From a bacterium (GTDB taxonomy: Bacteria > Bacillota > Clostridia > Lachnospirales > Lachnospiraceae): DNA of 64,000 bases. Shown here piece after piece: positions 1-8,456 of the stretch; within the stretch, counting starts at the first letter, position 1; every line of letters starts with the position of its first letter. The translations under genes were made by a program, and so were the position numbers. The stretch lies in contig JAMPGX010000009.1 in assembly GCA_023663725.1 (NCBI GenBank), positions 56,584-120,583 of the forward strand, read 5' to 3'. The notes under the pieces are model-generated. The model was not told the origin of the DNA. It saw only the letters and a program-made list of their open reading frames with translations, and did no database searches.

Positions 1-162
1 GAGACGGAGGAGGAATTTCTGGATTTCTATGACAATATCAAGGAATTGTCCCTGTATGACACGGGTGTCACGGCGGAGTATGGGGATACTTTCCTGACCC
101 TCTCCACCTGTGCTTACCACGTGCCGGATGGCAGGCTGGCTGTGGTGGCGAAGCGCATTTAG
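1..162 (+). CDS. Class B sortase, C-terminal end (partial gene)
   Basis: The gene enters from the left edge; 53 residues are visible, ending in TAG. They contain LTLSTC, the catalytic-cysteine strand of class B sortases, and GRLAVVAKR, the strand carrying the active-site arginine. Sortase B enzymes are membrane-anchored transpeptidases that attach surface proteins to peptidoglycan. The catalytic histidine and the membrane anchor lie outside the window. The stop overlaps by 4 bp the stop of the convergent lipoprotein gene. The family call is good because the Cys and Arg strands are both present at the right spacing; the substrate is unknown. Confidence 0.78.
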   Translation, partial: ETEEEFLDFYDNIKELSLYDTGVTAEYGDTFLTLSTCAYHVPDGRLAVVAKRI

Positions 163-2582
163 TCAGTGTGACTATGCTCCGCCAGATACAGCCTTATCCT
201 GCTCTGGATGATTCCCGCCACTGTAGCCGCGTCCTTGTCTCCGGCAAAGAAGCTCTCCGCCTCCTCCATCACGATCTCACCGATCATTTCGTCTCCTTGA
301 GGCAGGGGGCCGCTTTTCTCCGCCAGTTCCAGAAAGTCATCCACGCAGGAGCTTCCGTCCGGCTTCAGCATCAACATGTGATATTTTCCCTGGCCCGTGT
401 CCAGAGCCTGGTAGCCTGGATTATTCGGACTCTCCGGATGCACATACCTGTCATAGACCTCCCGGCACAGGGGGGTGTCCTGCTTCCTCTGGTATTTTGT
501 GCTGTACAGGAACTCCAGATATCCCTTTACTGTGTCCATACAGTCGGCTCCCTTCCTCACTACCAAATAATAGTCGCTGCTCCAATAGCTCCCGCAGCCG
601 CTCTCCGTCGGATATCCCACACAGTGGAAATCCTCTCCCAGACTGCCCACCCTGATGCAGAACATCTGCAAATTGCTGAAATCGTCCACATAGGCCAGCG
701 CTTTCCCTTCTTGCATGGGGACGTCTATGTTCACTGCAGGCAGGACAGTGCCATACTGTTTGCACAGCTCCAACAGGTGGATGAACTCTTCGCTGTCAAA
801 GCTGCAGGTATTCTCCTCAAGGTTCAGGAACGGGCATTGTTCGATATTCTGCAGCGTCAGATGCCAGAGGGCTCCCGCGGTCCCGAAGGGCTGCACACCC
901 ATCGCCACGACTGTCTGCAGCTTGGGCCATCTCTCTCCCTCCTCCAGCAGCGAGACCACATCCTCCAGCCGCCAGCTCTCCTTGTCCCATACCTCCCTAT
1001 TTACCAGCATCGTCCGCAGCTCCGCCTCCATCGCAAAGCCGATCTGTCTGCCGTCGATCCTGCCGCACTCCAGAACCCCCGGGAATATCCGCTCCACGGT
1101 TTCCGGCGACAGCACCTCCGTCATATCCTCCAGCAGTCCCTTCTCATACAGGCTCTCCATGTCCACGCGGGAGACATACATGACCTCCGGCCCTTTTCCC
1201 GCTGTCAGATCCAGCATCAGACGATCCCGGTAAGCCTGCGGGTCCTCGGCATCGTACTCCACAGTGATCCCCTGATCTCCGTGCTTTCTGGTATAGTCGG
1301 CCGCCGCTGCCTGCAGGAGAGTACAGTTGGAGGTCAGACTGACGACGTTCATGTTGCCCTCGGCGGATGGCTCCTCCTCCGTCAGCGTATAGAGGGAAAA
1401 GCCCTCATCTTCAATCTCATATAAGCACAGTCTGCCGGCCGAATCTGTGAGCAACCGCAGGAAGTACGTGTTTGTCGTGATATCCTCCGCCGCGATATTC
1501 ATCAGCTCAAGGATGCCTCCTGTGCAGAGATTCCATCTGTACAGAGTTCCGTCACTGCCAGATACAAAGTAACACATTCCGTCCTCGGTCATGCAGGTAT
1601 TATTCACAGACCCAAGATAGGGCAGCGGCGTCTGTCGGATCCCACCTCGCTGTTGATCATATGTAAGAAGCATACTCTCTGAACGATTGGGGTGTGGCAG
1701 ATAGAATACCGGAAAGCCATCAGGGTCTTTCATAAGACACTCAAAAGCGGTGATTTCCTGCTCCATTGCGCCCTCCAGCCCATCGGGGTACGGGTTCACG
1801 ACACAGAGCACGTGTCCATCAGGGTCCAGCACTGCCATTTTTCTGACTCCACCGCCACTGTAGGAAGCATAGTAATAGTAGTTCCCCTGACTGTCTACAT
1901 TTAATCTCTGATAATTTCCCCATCCCATGTCTGTCAGGTAGCCGCTCTCTGTCACTCCCGGATACAGATCCACGGTCTTGATCAGGTTGCCCTCCGCATC
2001 CATATGCACCGCGGTCAGGCCGCACACCTCATCATCCTCTCTCCACTCTGGTCCCCACTTATGTCCATCCTCATACTTTACCCGCAGGAAGACATACTCC
2101 TCCTCGCTGTATATATCAAATGAGATAATCTCGGCCTCGCTCTCTCCTCCGAGCAGGCTGTCCGTATCCAGTTCCGTATAGGAGGTATCTCCTGTGTCCA
2201 CATCATAGCGATACATATAATTGCCAATATTTCTATTCTCCAGCATATACTGATCCAGGCTGTAAATAAACGACTTGTATGTTGTGGTCACGGGAAATTC
2301 TATGCTATCATAGTTAAGCTCAGCTATGGGACTTAGAGCTTCGACGTATTCCCCTATATAGAGGGCGTTCCCCTTCCCTCTTGATGAGGTTCTCTTCCAT
2401 TCGGAGGTTCTCCAGTCAAAGTCAGAGTAATCCGCGGCTTCTTCCGCCTCCCCGCTTCCGGAGTCCGGCACAGAATTCGTGGCAGACTCCACAATGCTCT
2501 CTACATCTCCACAGCCGGTCAGACTAAACAATATACAGAGTAAAGTCAACGGTAATCTCAGATTTTTGCACCAATCCCTCAT
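159..2582 (-). CDS. Large lipoprotein with ABC-type extracellular solute-binding domain
   Basis: A 807-residue secreted lipoprotein. The N-terminus has basic residues, a hydrophobic stretch and the lipobox LTGC, so it should be lipid-anchored on the outer face of the membrane. The first half is rich in aromatic and Asp/Gly residues and resembles a beta-propeller. The second half, starting near NVVSLTSNCTLLQAAAADY, reads as a family-1 (sugar-type) extracellular solute-binding protein. ATGATG occurs at 2585/2582; the GGAGG at 2590-2594 fits the second ATG better. No permease or ATPase gene is adjacent, so it may be a sensor or orphan binding protein. The C-terminal end (IIQSRIRLYL) resembles the remnant at 55478-55795. 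Confidence 0.8.
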   Translation of the reverse strand: MRDWCKNLRLPLTLLCILFSLTGCGDVESIVESATNSVPDSGSGEAEEAADYSDFDWRTSEWKRTSSRGKGNALYIGEYVEALSPIAELNYDSIEFPVTTTYKSFIYSLDQYMLENRNIGNYMYRYDVDTGDTSYTELDTDSLLGGESEAEIISFDIYSEEEYVFLRVKYEDGHKWGPEWREDDEVCGLTAVHMDAEGNLIKTVDLYPGVTESGYLTDMGWGNYQRLNVDSQGNYYYYASYSGGGVRKMAVLDPDGHVLCVVNPYPDGLEGAMEQEITAFECLMKDPDGFPVFYLPHPNRSESMLLTYDQQRGGIRQTPLPYLGSVNNTCMTEDGMCYFVSGSDGTLYRWNLCTGGILELMNIAAEDITTNTYFLRLLTDSAGRLCLYEIEDEGFSLYTLTEEEPSAEGNMNVVSLTSNCTLLQAAAADYTRKHGDQGITVEYDAEDPQAYRDRLMLDLTAGKGPEVMYVSRVDMESLYEKGLLEDMTEVLSPETVERIFPGVLECGRIDGRQIGFAMEAELRTMLVNREVWDKESWRLEDVVSLLEEGERWPKLQTVVAMGVQPFGTAGALWHLTLQNIEQCPFLNLEENTCSFDSEEFIHLLELCKQYGTVLPAVNIDVPMQEGKALAYVDDFSNLQMFCIRVGSLGEDFHCVGYPTESGCGSYWSSDYYLVVRKGADCMDTVKGYLEFLYSTKYQRKQDTPLCREVYDRYVHPESPNNPGYQALDTGQGKYHMLMLKPDGSSCVDDFLELAEKSGPLPQGDEMIGEIVMEEAESFFAGDKDAATVAGIIQSRIRLYLAEHSHTD

Positions 2583-2699
2583 CATACTTCCTCCAATACA
2601 ATCATATGACAATAAGCATAGGGGGAGCATCTGTATTCTATGCCATTTAAACGGAATGCTCCCTCTACAGCTTCTGAAAATATCAATTTATTAATTTCA

Positions 2700-2733
2700 T
2701 ATCTGGTACAAATAACTTATTTTGTACCAGATA
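2700..2733. other. Perfect 13-bp dyad between two minus-strand genes
   Basis: TATCTGGTACAAA and its exact reverse complement are separated by 8 bases. It lies downstream of the small secreted protein and upstream of the large lipoprotein. There is no T-tract on either side, so an operator or RNA-processing hairpin is as likely as a terminator. Confidence 0.5.
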
Positions 2734-2784
2734 ATACGCCTGAGTTTCCATTTATTATGTTACGGCTAATCAGCAAAATATATA

Positions 2785-3054
2785 TTAGTGCGTCATAGTA
2801 TGAACCTCATTCACAATCCATGTATTACCCGTGGCAAACGATTCAAAGCAGCTATGACATGTCGCATATTCCACCATATACGTCACTTTCAGCCTGCATT
2901 TGGCATCCAAATAGCATGTCTGTGAGCCCTCCTTTGTGCCATAATTCAGCGTGACTGACGGATGCCCACATGATGCGTCTGTTGCGGCAAAAGCATTGAT
3001 TCCTGAGCATAGCATTGCTCCAATCAGGCCAAGTACCAAAATTTTTTTCTTCAT
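2785..3054 (-). CDS. Small secreted cysteine-containing protein
   Basis: An 89-residue protein beginning MKKKILVLGLIGAMLCSG, a clear signal peptide with probable cleavage after NAFAA. The mature part of about 65 residues has five cysteines (in SCG, TCY, KCR and CHSC) and histidines, suggesting disulfide bonds or metal binding. The ATG at 3054 has a strong GGAGGTG ribosome site at 3061-3066; the upstream extension of the reading frame lacks one. I do not recognise the family. It is transcribed towards the large lipoprotein with a palindrome between them. Confidence 0.7.
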   Translation of the reverse strand: MKKKILVLGLIGAMLCSGINAFAATDASCGHPSVTLNYGTKEGSQTCYLDAKCRLKVTYMVEYATCHSCFESFATGNTWIVNEVHTMTH

Positions 3055-3421
3055 AGATACACCTCCATTTGAATTGTTATTTGTTTTATATATTGAATGT
3101 GCACAACAATATACAATAGTCCATATCACAAAATAGGAAATTATGTTTCAAAACCTTACTTTTGTTTTACACAATATTTATCGCATTTTTATGCAATAAG
3201 ATTTTGTTCATTACCCTCTTGCCTTGTGCTTGATTATATAACGATACACTGTATTTGTAAATAGTTTTCAAAAGAAATTTACATTTTATACTTTTGACTT
3301 TTATATTTTTGATGGTTTATGATCTGTCATTCTCAATTTTTCTATATCTATAAATCAGAGAACCAGAGATCATATCAAAAAAGAGCTCTCAAAAAATGAA
3401 AAGATTCTGATTCGGCGGAGA
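3055..3421. other. AT-rich intergenic stretch
   Basis: About 370 bases of very AT-rich DNA between the secreted protein and the promoter of the ATPase operon. I see no reading frame with a ribosome site, no RNA gene and no repeat here. It separates divergent transcription units. Confidence 0.5.
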
Positions 3422-3450
3422 TTGACGAAAAAAACGGCAGTAGTTATAAT
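3422..3450 (+). promoter_or_regulatory. Sigma-A promoter of the MoxR/VWA operon
   Basis: TTGACG and TATAAT are separated by exactly 17 bases. The predicted start is near 3457, leaving a leader of about 90 bases before the ATPase gene. This is the only good promoter I find ahead of the five-gene set. Confidence 0.72.
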
Positions 3451-3548
3451 AGAATCAGCGTTTATAAGAGTAAACGGCCTGCGGTCGGGCGGATGGCTTT
3501 ACCGGATTACAATCTGAGCGCTGACAGGCGGAAAGGTGAGACTTACAT

Positions 3549-4664
3549 ATGGAGCAACAGAAATTGCTGCGGCCTCCGGTGGAGGTGCGCTACAGGGAGG
3601 AACTGGAGGCGTTGAAGGCTGTGGACACAGGAAAAAAGCCGGAGAACTGGCTGCTTTCTCCCAGAGCGGTTCGCACCTTTATTCTGGGAAGCCGGACGCC
3701 GCTTACCTATTCGGGAGGGTCGGTCACTGTCGAGAAAAAATATTTTGGCAATGACGCGTTGGTGGAACGGTGTATTGTCACGCTGGCGGGCAATCGGGGC
3801 TTGATGCTGGTGGGAGAGCCGGGGACGGCCAAGACCATGCTGTCTGAGCTGCTGGCGGCGGCGGTCAGCGGCGTCAGCACTAACACGATCCAGGGGACGG
3901 CTGGCACCACGGAGGACATGATCAAGTATTCCTGGAACTATGCGCTGCTGTTGGCCAAGGGCCCCAGCAGGGAAGCGCTGGTGCCTTCGCCATTGTATGT
4001 GGGTATGGAACAGGGGGTGCTGACCCGCTTTGAGGAGATCACCAGAACGCCTGCGGAGGTGCAGGACAGTCTGATCAGCGTGCTCAGCGACAAGGTGCTG
4101 AATGTGCCCGAGCTGGGGGATGAAGGGATATTGTTTGCCAGGCCGGGCTTTAACGTGATCGGCACGGCCAACACGCGGGACAAGGGCGTCAATGAGATGA
4201 GCTCCGCCCTGAAGCGCCGGTTTAATTTTGAGACGGTGACGCCAGTGAGGGAGGTTGCGCTGGAGAAGCAGATCATCATCAATGAGGTGCGCAATCTGGC
4301 GGCGGATAGCCATATGGATATACCGGTGGACGAGGATGTGGCGGAGCTGCTGGCCACCACCTATCACGAGCTGCGGGAAGGCGTCTCCTCCATGGGACAC
4401 AGGATCGACAGCCCTGGGGCCGTGATGAGTACGGCGGAGGCGGTATCCGTGTACTATCAGACCATGATCGGCGGGTACTATTACGGGGACGGACATATGG
4501 ATGTGGACAGCCTGGTACAGAATCTGGTGGGCGCACTCTCCAAAGAAAATAAAGAGGACTTGAACAAGGTGAAGGACTATTTCAACACAGTGGTCAAAGA
4601 CAGGAGCGGCAAGGAAGGCGGTCTATGGAAACGATATTACGAAGCCAGGAAATGGCTGAAATAA
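3549..4664 (+). CDS. MoxR-family AAA+ ATPase (YehL-like)
   Basis: A 371-residue cytoplasmic AAA+ ATPase. Walker A is GEPGTAKT (residues 89-96), sensor 1 is GTANTRD (Asn208), and an arginine-finger region LKRRFNFE lies near 221-228. The Walker B position reads LTRFEE (158-163) rather than the usual hydrophobic-DE. MoxR ATPases act as chaperones that remodel partners together with VWA proteins. Length and neighbours match E. coli YehL, which sits beside the DUF5682, VWA and SWIM genes yehM, yehP and yehQ. The next gene starts inside this one (40-bp overlap), implying translational coupling. Confidence 0.88.
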   Translation: MEQQKLLRPPVEVRYREELEALKAVDTGKKPENWLLSPRAVRTFILGSRTPLTYSGGSVTVEKKYFGNDALVERCIVTLAGNRGLMLVGEPGTAKTMLSELLAAAVSGVSTNTIQGTAGTTEDMIKYSWNYALLLAKGPSREALVPSPLYVGMEQGVLTRFEEITRTPAEVQDSLISVLSDKVLNVPELGDEGILFARPGFNVIGTANTRDKGVNEMSSALKRRFNFETVTPVREVALEKQIIINEVRNLAADSHMDIPVDEDVAELLATTYHELREGVSSMGHRIDSPGAVMSTAEAVSVYYQTMIGGYYYGDGHMDVDSLVQNLVGALSKENKEDLNKVKDYFNTVVKDRSGKEGGLWKRYYEARKWLK

Positions 4665-7144
4665 AGCTGCTTCCCGTGCGGCACCACAGTCCGACCTGCG
4701 CCCTGCAGGTGCGGCGGGTGATAGAGAGCTGGCAGCCTCAGGCGGTGCTGGTCGAGGGGCCGGATACGGCCTGCGGCCTGATCTCCGCCATGCTTGATCC
4801 GAGCACCAGAGCGCCCTTTGCCGTGTATTACTCCTATGACGATACCGCGGGTGCGGTGACCGAGGAAAAGGGAAAATACCGCTGCTACTATCCGTTTCTG
4901 GATTATTCTCCAGAGCTGGCGGCTCTGCGGGCAGGGAGCGCGCTGGGGGCAAAAGTGGCCTTTATCGATTTGCCCTACGGGGATATTCTGGCGGCTTCCC
5001 AGACTGGAAAGGGTCTGAGGCAGGAGGGGGAGAAGAGCAACTACAATGATGATTATCTGCTCTCCCGCAACGCCTATCTGCGGCGCCTGTGTGAGAAGAC
5101 CGGACTGCGAAGCTTTGATGAGTTCTGGGAGAAATATTTTGAGCTGGAGGGCTTGACACAGGACAGCGATACCTGGTTTGACAATCTGTTGACCTATTGC
5201 CGTCAGGCCAGGGAGAGCACGCCGCCGGAGGAGCTTATCCAGGAGGGATGCCTGGCCAGGGAAGCCTATATGACAAAGAAGATATTGGACGCGGCGGCGG
5301 AGTTGGAGGGTGCAGACCGTTCGGGGAATGACAGCGCACGGGAAAGAGCCGCAGCGGTTACTGTGCCGCAGACTGGAGAGACGGTATGGCGACGTATTCT
5401 GGTGGTGACAGGGGGCTTCCATACCCCTGCTTTGGCTCAGCGGCTGAGGGACTCCTCGCTGACCGAGCTGCCGAAAAAGCAGGTTCGTGCCGCTGATCAG
5501 GGCGCATATCTGATGCCTTATTCCATGGAGGCGGCGGATGCGCTCAACGGCTATGCCAGCGGTATGCCTTTTCCTGGATTTTATCAGGAGATATGGGAGC
5601 ATATGCAGGCGGGAGAGCCAGAGCCTGCCGGAGTATGGGGACCGTCAGCGGGTGAGGCGGATTATGCGGTCAGTCCTTATGCCCGGGCGGTGTTGGATAT
5701 GATCGTGGCCACTGGCAAGGCGGTGCGGCGAGGCGAGGGCAGCGCCTCCACCTACGATGAGATCTGCGCCTGTTCTATGGCGCAGGGATTGGCGGCTCTG
5801 CGGGGAAAACCATATCCTGGAGCCTATGAGCTTCAGGATGCGGTACTGTCCTGCTTTGTCAAGGGAGAACTGACTCTGGCTACCGATGAGCCCATGCGCT
5901 TGCTGCGGCGACAGATGACGGGCAGACAGGTGGGGGAGCTGTGCGGGGATGCCGGAGAACCGCCGCTGCTGCAGGATTTCCGCAGTCAGTGTAAGCGCCT
6001 GGGGCTGCAGGCCTCCTCCACGCTGGAGACAGAGATCACCCTGGCTGTCTTTGGCAGGAAGAAGCACAGGCAGACGAGTATGTTTTTCCACCAGCTACTT
6101 TTTTTACAGGCTCCCTTTGCCCGCAGGCTCAAGGGCCCGAACCTGCAGACCGGCAGAGACCGCAATCTGATACGGGAGATCTGGAAATATAAGTGGAACG
6201 CGCAGGTCATGGCGGCGCTGATTGACGCTTCTGTCTACGGCGGCACATTGGAGGAGGCCGCCGCGGGACTGGCGGCGGAGCGGCTGAAAAAGGCGGTGTA
6301 TGCCCGCGAGGGCGCACTGCTGTTTTCTCAGGTGTTGGAGATGGGCCTTGAGGGACAGCTGGGGCCAGTGTATGAAAGACTGTCGGAGCTGCTGGTGACG
6401 GATACCGATTTCTACTCTCTGGCGGAGGCGCTGCGTCTGCTCGACATGGTGCGGCAGCTGCTGGACCTCTACGACTTCGAGGCCGACTTGACAGTGATGC
6501 TCCTGACCTGTATCCGCAGACTGACGGGCTTATTGCCGGGCATGGCCAGGGTAAGGGACGAAGATATGGCTAGATGCATGGAGGCGGTAAAGCTGTTGTA
6601 TCAGGTCATTGGCAGGCTGGAGCGCGAGAGGGAGACAGACGAGGTGGCTCAGAACGCTCTTTCAGATAATTATTTCGAGGCGCTTCTCGCCATGAGCCAG
6701 GGGCGGGAGATACAGCCGGGCATATGCGGCTGTGTCCACGGTATCCTGTATGGCGGCGGGCGGGAGGATGTGACACATATCCAGCAGGTCTGTCAGGGGT
6801 ATCTCACGGGAACCGGAGAACAGCGGCATGGAGCGGCCATGTTTTTTCGGGGGCTGTTCTTCGCAGCTAAGGATCTGGTGTTCGTTGGAGACGCCTTTCT
6901 GCGGATGCTGGACCAATTTCTAATGCAGGTGGAAGAGCGGGATTTCATGCTGCTGCTGCCAGAGCTACATATGGCGTTCACCTACTTTACTCCTGCGGAG
7001 ACAGACCGCATCGCGCAGACAGCCGCAGGCTTTCACGGCAAAAGCCGTAAGCAGCTCCTGCAGCGCCAGGCGGTCCCCGAATCCTGGTATCTCTACGGGC
7101 GGGAACTGGAGAACTTCGCCCTGCGGGAGATGTGCGACGATTAG
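4625..7144 (+). CDS. DUF5682 family protein (YehM-like)
   Basis: An 839-residue protein with the family signature RHHSP at residues 19-23 followed by VLVEGPD, and a second conserved-looking segment VVTGGFHTP near 265. The rest is mostly helical. The start at 4625 has AAGGAAGG six bases upstream; an ATG at 4652 has a poorly spaced site. The function of DUF5682 is not established; it recurs beside MoxR ATPase, VWA and SWIM genes, so it is probably a core subunit of the same machine. No membrane segment or signal peptide is visible. Confidence 0.85.
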   Translation: METILRSQEMAEIKLLPVRHHSPTCALQVRRVIESWQPQAVLVEGPDTACGLISAMLDPSTRAPFAVYYSYDDTAGAVTEEKGKYRCYYPFLDYSPELAALRAGSALGAKVAFIDLPYGDILAASQTGKGLRQEGEKSNYNDDYLLSRNAYLRRLCEKTGLRSFDEFWEKYFELEGLTQDSDTWFDNLLTYCRQARESTPPEELIQEGCLAREAYMTKKILDAAAELEGADRSGNDSARERAAAVTVPQTGETVWRRILVVTGGFHTPALAQRLRDSSLTELPKKQVRAADQGAYLMPYSMEAADALNGYASGMPFPGFYQEIWEHMQAGEPEPAGVWGPSAGEADYAVSPYARAVLDMIVATGKAVRRGEGSASTYDEICACSMAQGLAALRGKPYPGAYELQDAVLSCFVKGELTLATDEPMRLLRRQMTGRQVGELCGDAGEPPLLQDFRSQCKRLGLQASSTLETEITLAVFGRKKHRQTSMFFHQLLFLQAPFARRLKGPNLQTGRDRNLIREIWKYKWNAQVMAALIDASVYGGTLEEAAAGLAAERLKKAVYAREGALLFSQVLEMGLEGQLGPVYERLSELLVTDTDFYSLAEALRLLDMVRQLLDLYDFEADLTVMLLTCIRRLTGLLPGMARVRDEDMARCMEAVKLLYQVIGRLERERETDEVAQNALSDNYFEALLAMSQGREIQPGICGCVHGILYGGGREDVTHIQQVCQGYLTGTGEQRHGAAMFFRGLFFAAKDLVFVGDAFLRMLDQFLMQVEERDFMLLLPELHMAFTYFTPAETDRIAQTAAGFHGKSRKQLLQRQAVPESWYLYGRELENFALREMCDD

Positions 7145-7167
7145 CAACAGTGAAACAGCTATTTACC

Positions 7168-7260
7168 AGTACCGAATTGTGCATATGGTATGTTCCATAA
7201 GCAGTGAGAACGGAGCGAGAGCGTGCTTGCGTTGGAATGTACCATGTGCACAATGACACT
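7168..7260. mobile_element. Palindromic MITE-like element, copy 1 (short form)
   Basis: A 93-bp element with imperfect terminal inverted repeats: one end begins AGTACCGAATTGTGCATA, the other ends CATGTGCACAATGACACT. Relative to copy 2 (10741-10904) it is inverted and lacks about 70 bp of the centre. It fills most of the gap between the DUF5682 and VWA genes. No coding capacity is credible, although an open frame runs from it into the VWA gene. Non-autonomous hairpin element by inference; no transposase was seen for it. Confidence 0.72.
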
Positions 7261-7326
7261 AGCAAAGTAACTCGGCTTTACAACTGCCTAAATATGTACC
7301 CACAGTTACAAGGAGATAGGGAAGTA

Positions 7327-8451
7327 ATGGACGACGGACAGGTATTGAACAGATGGCGGCTGATGTTGGGAAGACATGCAGCCGGTCAGATTTCTTACAG
7401 TGACGGCGGCGTCAACTATATGGGCATGGAGGAGGTCCTGGACTACCTGTACTCTCGGGAATACGGGGAGGAACAGGAGATGCGTCAGGAGCGTCAGGGC
7501 GGCAGCGAGGGCTCGCGGCTGACAGTACCCAAGTGGCTCCGTGAGATGAAACGGCTTTTCCCCAAAGAGACTGTGGAAATCATGGAACGTCATGCCCTGG
7601 AAAAGTACGAGATGACGGAGCTGCTCACCGACCCGGAGGTGCTGCGTCGCCTGGAGCCCAATCGGGAACTGCTCCGAACCATCCTGAGCCTGAAGCATAT
7701 GATGAAGGGCGAGGTGCTGCAGCTGGCCAGGCAGATCGTGCGCAAGGTGGCGCAGGAGATCATGGATAAACTGCGACAGGATGTGCGTCGGGCGCTGCAG
7801 GGACGGCTGTGTCGCACCAGCGGTAGCCCTGTCAGGAGCATCCGCAATCTGGATATCCACAAGACGATCCGCAAGAATCTGCAACACTATGACAGGGAGC
7901 GAGAACAGCTGGTGCTTCATCAGGTGTATTTTCACGCTCGGATGAAGCGCTATCATCAGTGGCGGGTGATCATCTGTGTGGATGAGAGCGGCTCCATGCT
8001 GGACTGTATTATCCACAGCGCTGTCATGGCGGGGATATTTGCCGAATTGCCCATGCTTGACACCCGCCTGGTCATCTTTGACACCAACGTGGTGGACTTA
8101 AGCGGCCATGTGGAGGACCCGGTGGAGACGCTGATGAGTGTGCAGCTCGGCGGCGGAACCAATATTGCGGGAGCATTGGGCTACTGTGAGACATTGATTG
8201 AGAATCCACACAGGACTCTGGTGGTATTGATCTCGGATCTGTACGAAGGTGGGGCTCGCCACAAGCTCTACAGTGTGAGCCGCAGCATCATCGAGAGCGG
8301 AGCCAGACTGATCGCGCTGACGGCGCTGGATATGAAGGCCGCACCCAACTACGACAGGCAGGCCGCGGCTATGCTGGCCCAGCTGGGGGCTTTTGTGGGG
8401 AGTATGACCCCGGAGCAGTTGGCGGAGCATGTGGCGGATATGGTGGGGTGA
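7327..8451 (+). CDS. VWA-domain protein with intact MIDAS (YehP-like)
   Basis: A 374-residue protein. The C-terminal half is a von Willebrand A domain with a complete metal-ion site: DESGS at 219-223, Thr278 in GGGTN, and Asp304 in LISDLYEGG. The N-terminal half is helical and charged. ATG 7327 has AAGGAG at 7310-7315; the frame stays open back to 7204 but that part lies in the MITE, so the longer start is rejected. VWA proteins paired with MoxR ATPases bind target proteins through the MIDAS metal. It ends one step before the SWIM gene, as in the E. coli yehP-yehQ order. Confidence 0.87.
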   Translation: MDDGQVLNRWRLMLGRHAAGQISYSDGGVNYMGMEEVLDYLYSREYGEEQEMRQERQGGSEGSRLTVPKWLREMKRLFPKETVEIMERHALEKYEMTELLTDPEVLRRLEPNRELLRTILSLKHMMKGEVLQLARQIVRKVAQEIMDKLRQDVRRALQGRLCRTSGSPVRSIRNLDIHKTIRKNLQHYDREREQLVLHQVYFHARMKRYHQWRVIICVDESGSMLDCIIHSAVMAGIFAELPMLDTRLVIFDTNVVDLSGHVEDPVETLMSVQLGGGTNIAGALGYCETLIENPHRTLVVLISDLYEGGARHKLYSVSRSIIESGARLIALTALDMKAAPNYDRQAAAMLAQLGAFVGSMTPEQLAEHVADMVG

Positions 8452-8456
8452 GGCGG

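Noticed and set aside
168-1424. Long plus-strand open frame opposite the large lipoprotein
   Set aside because: Protein is His/Gln/Leu-rich without motifs, lacks a ribosome site and lies wholly antisense to a well-supported gene.
3543-4496. Long minus-strand frame opposite the MoxR ATPase
   Set aside because: Composition (Arg, His, Gln) is that of an antisense shadow in GC-rich DNA; no family features.
7204-7326. N-terminal extension of the VWA protein into MITE copy 1
   Set aside because: The extension is element sequence; copy 2 encodes a similar peptide on its other strand. A good ribosome site precedes ATG 7327.
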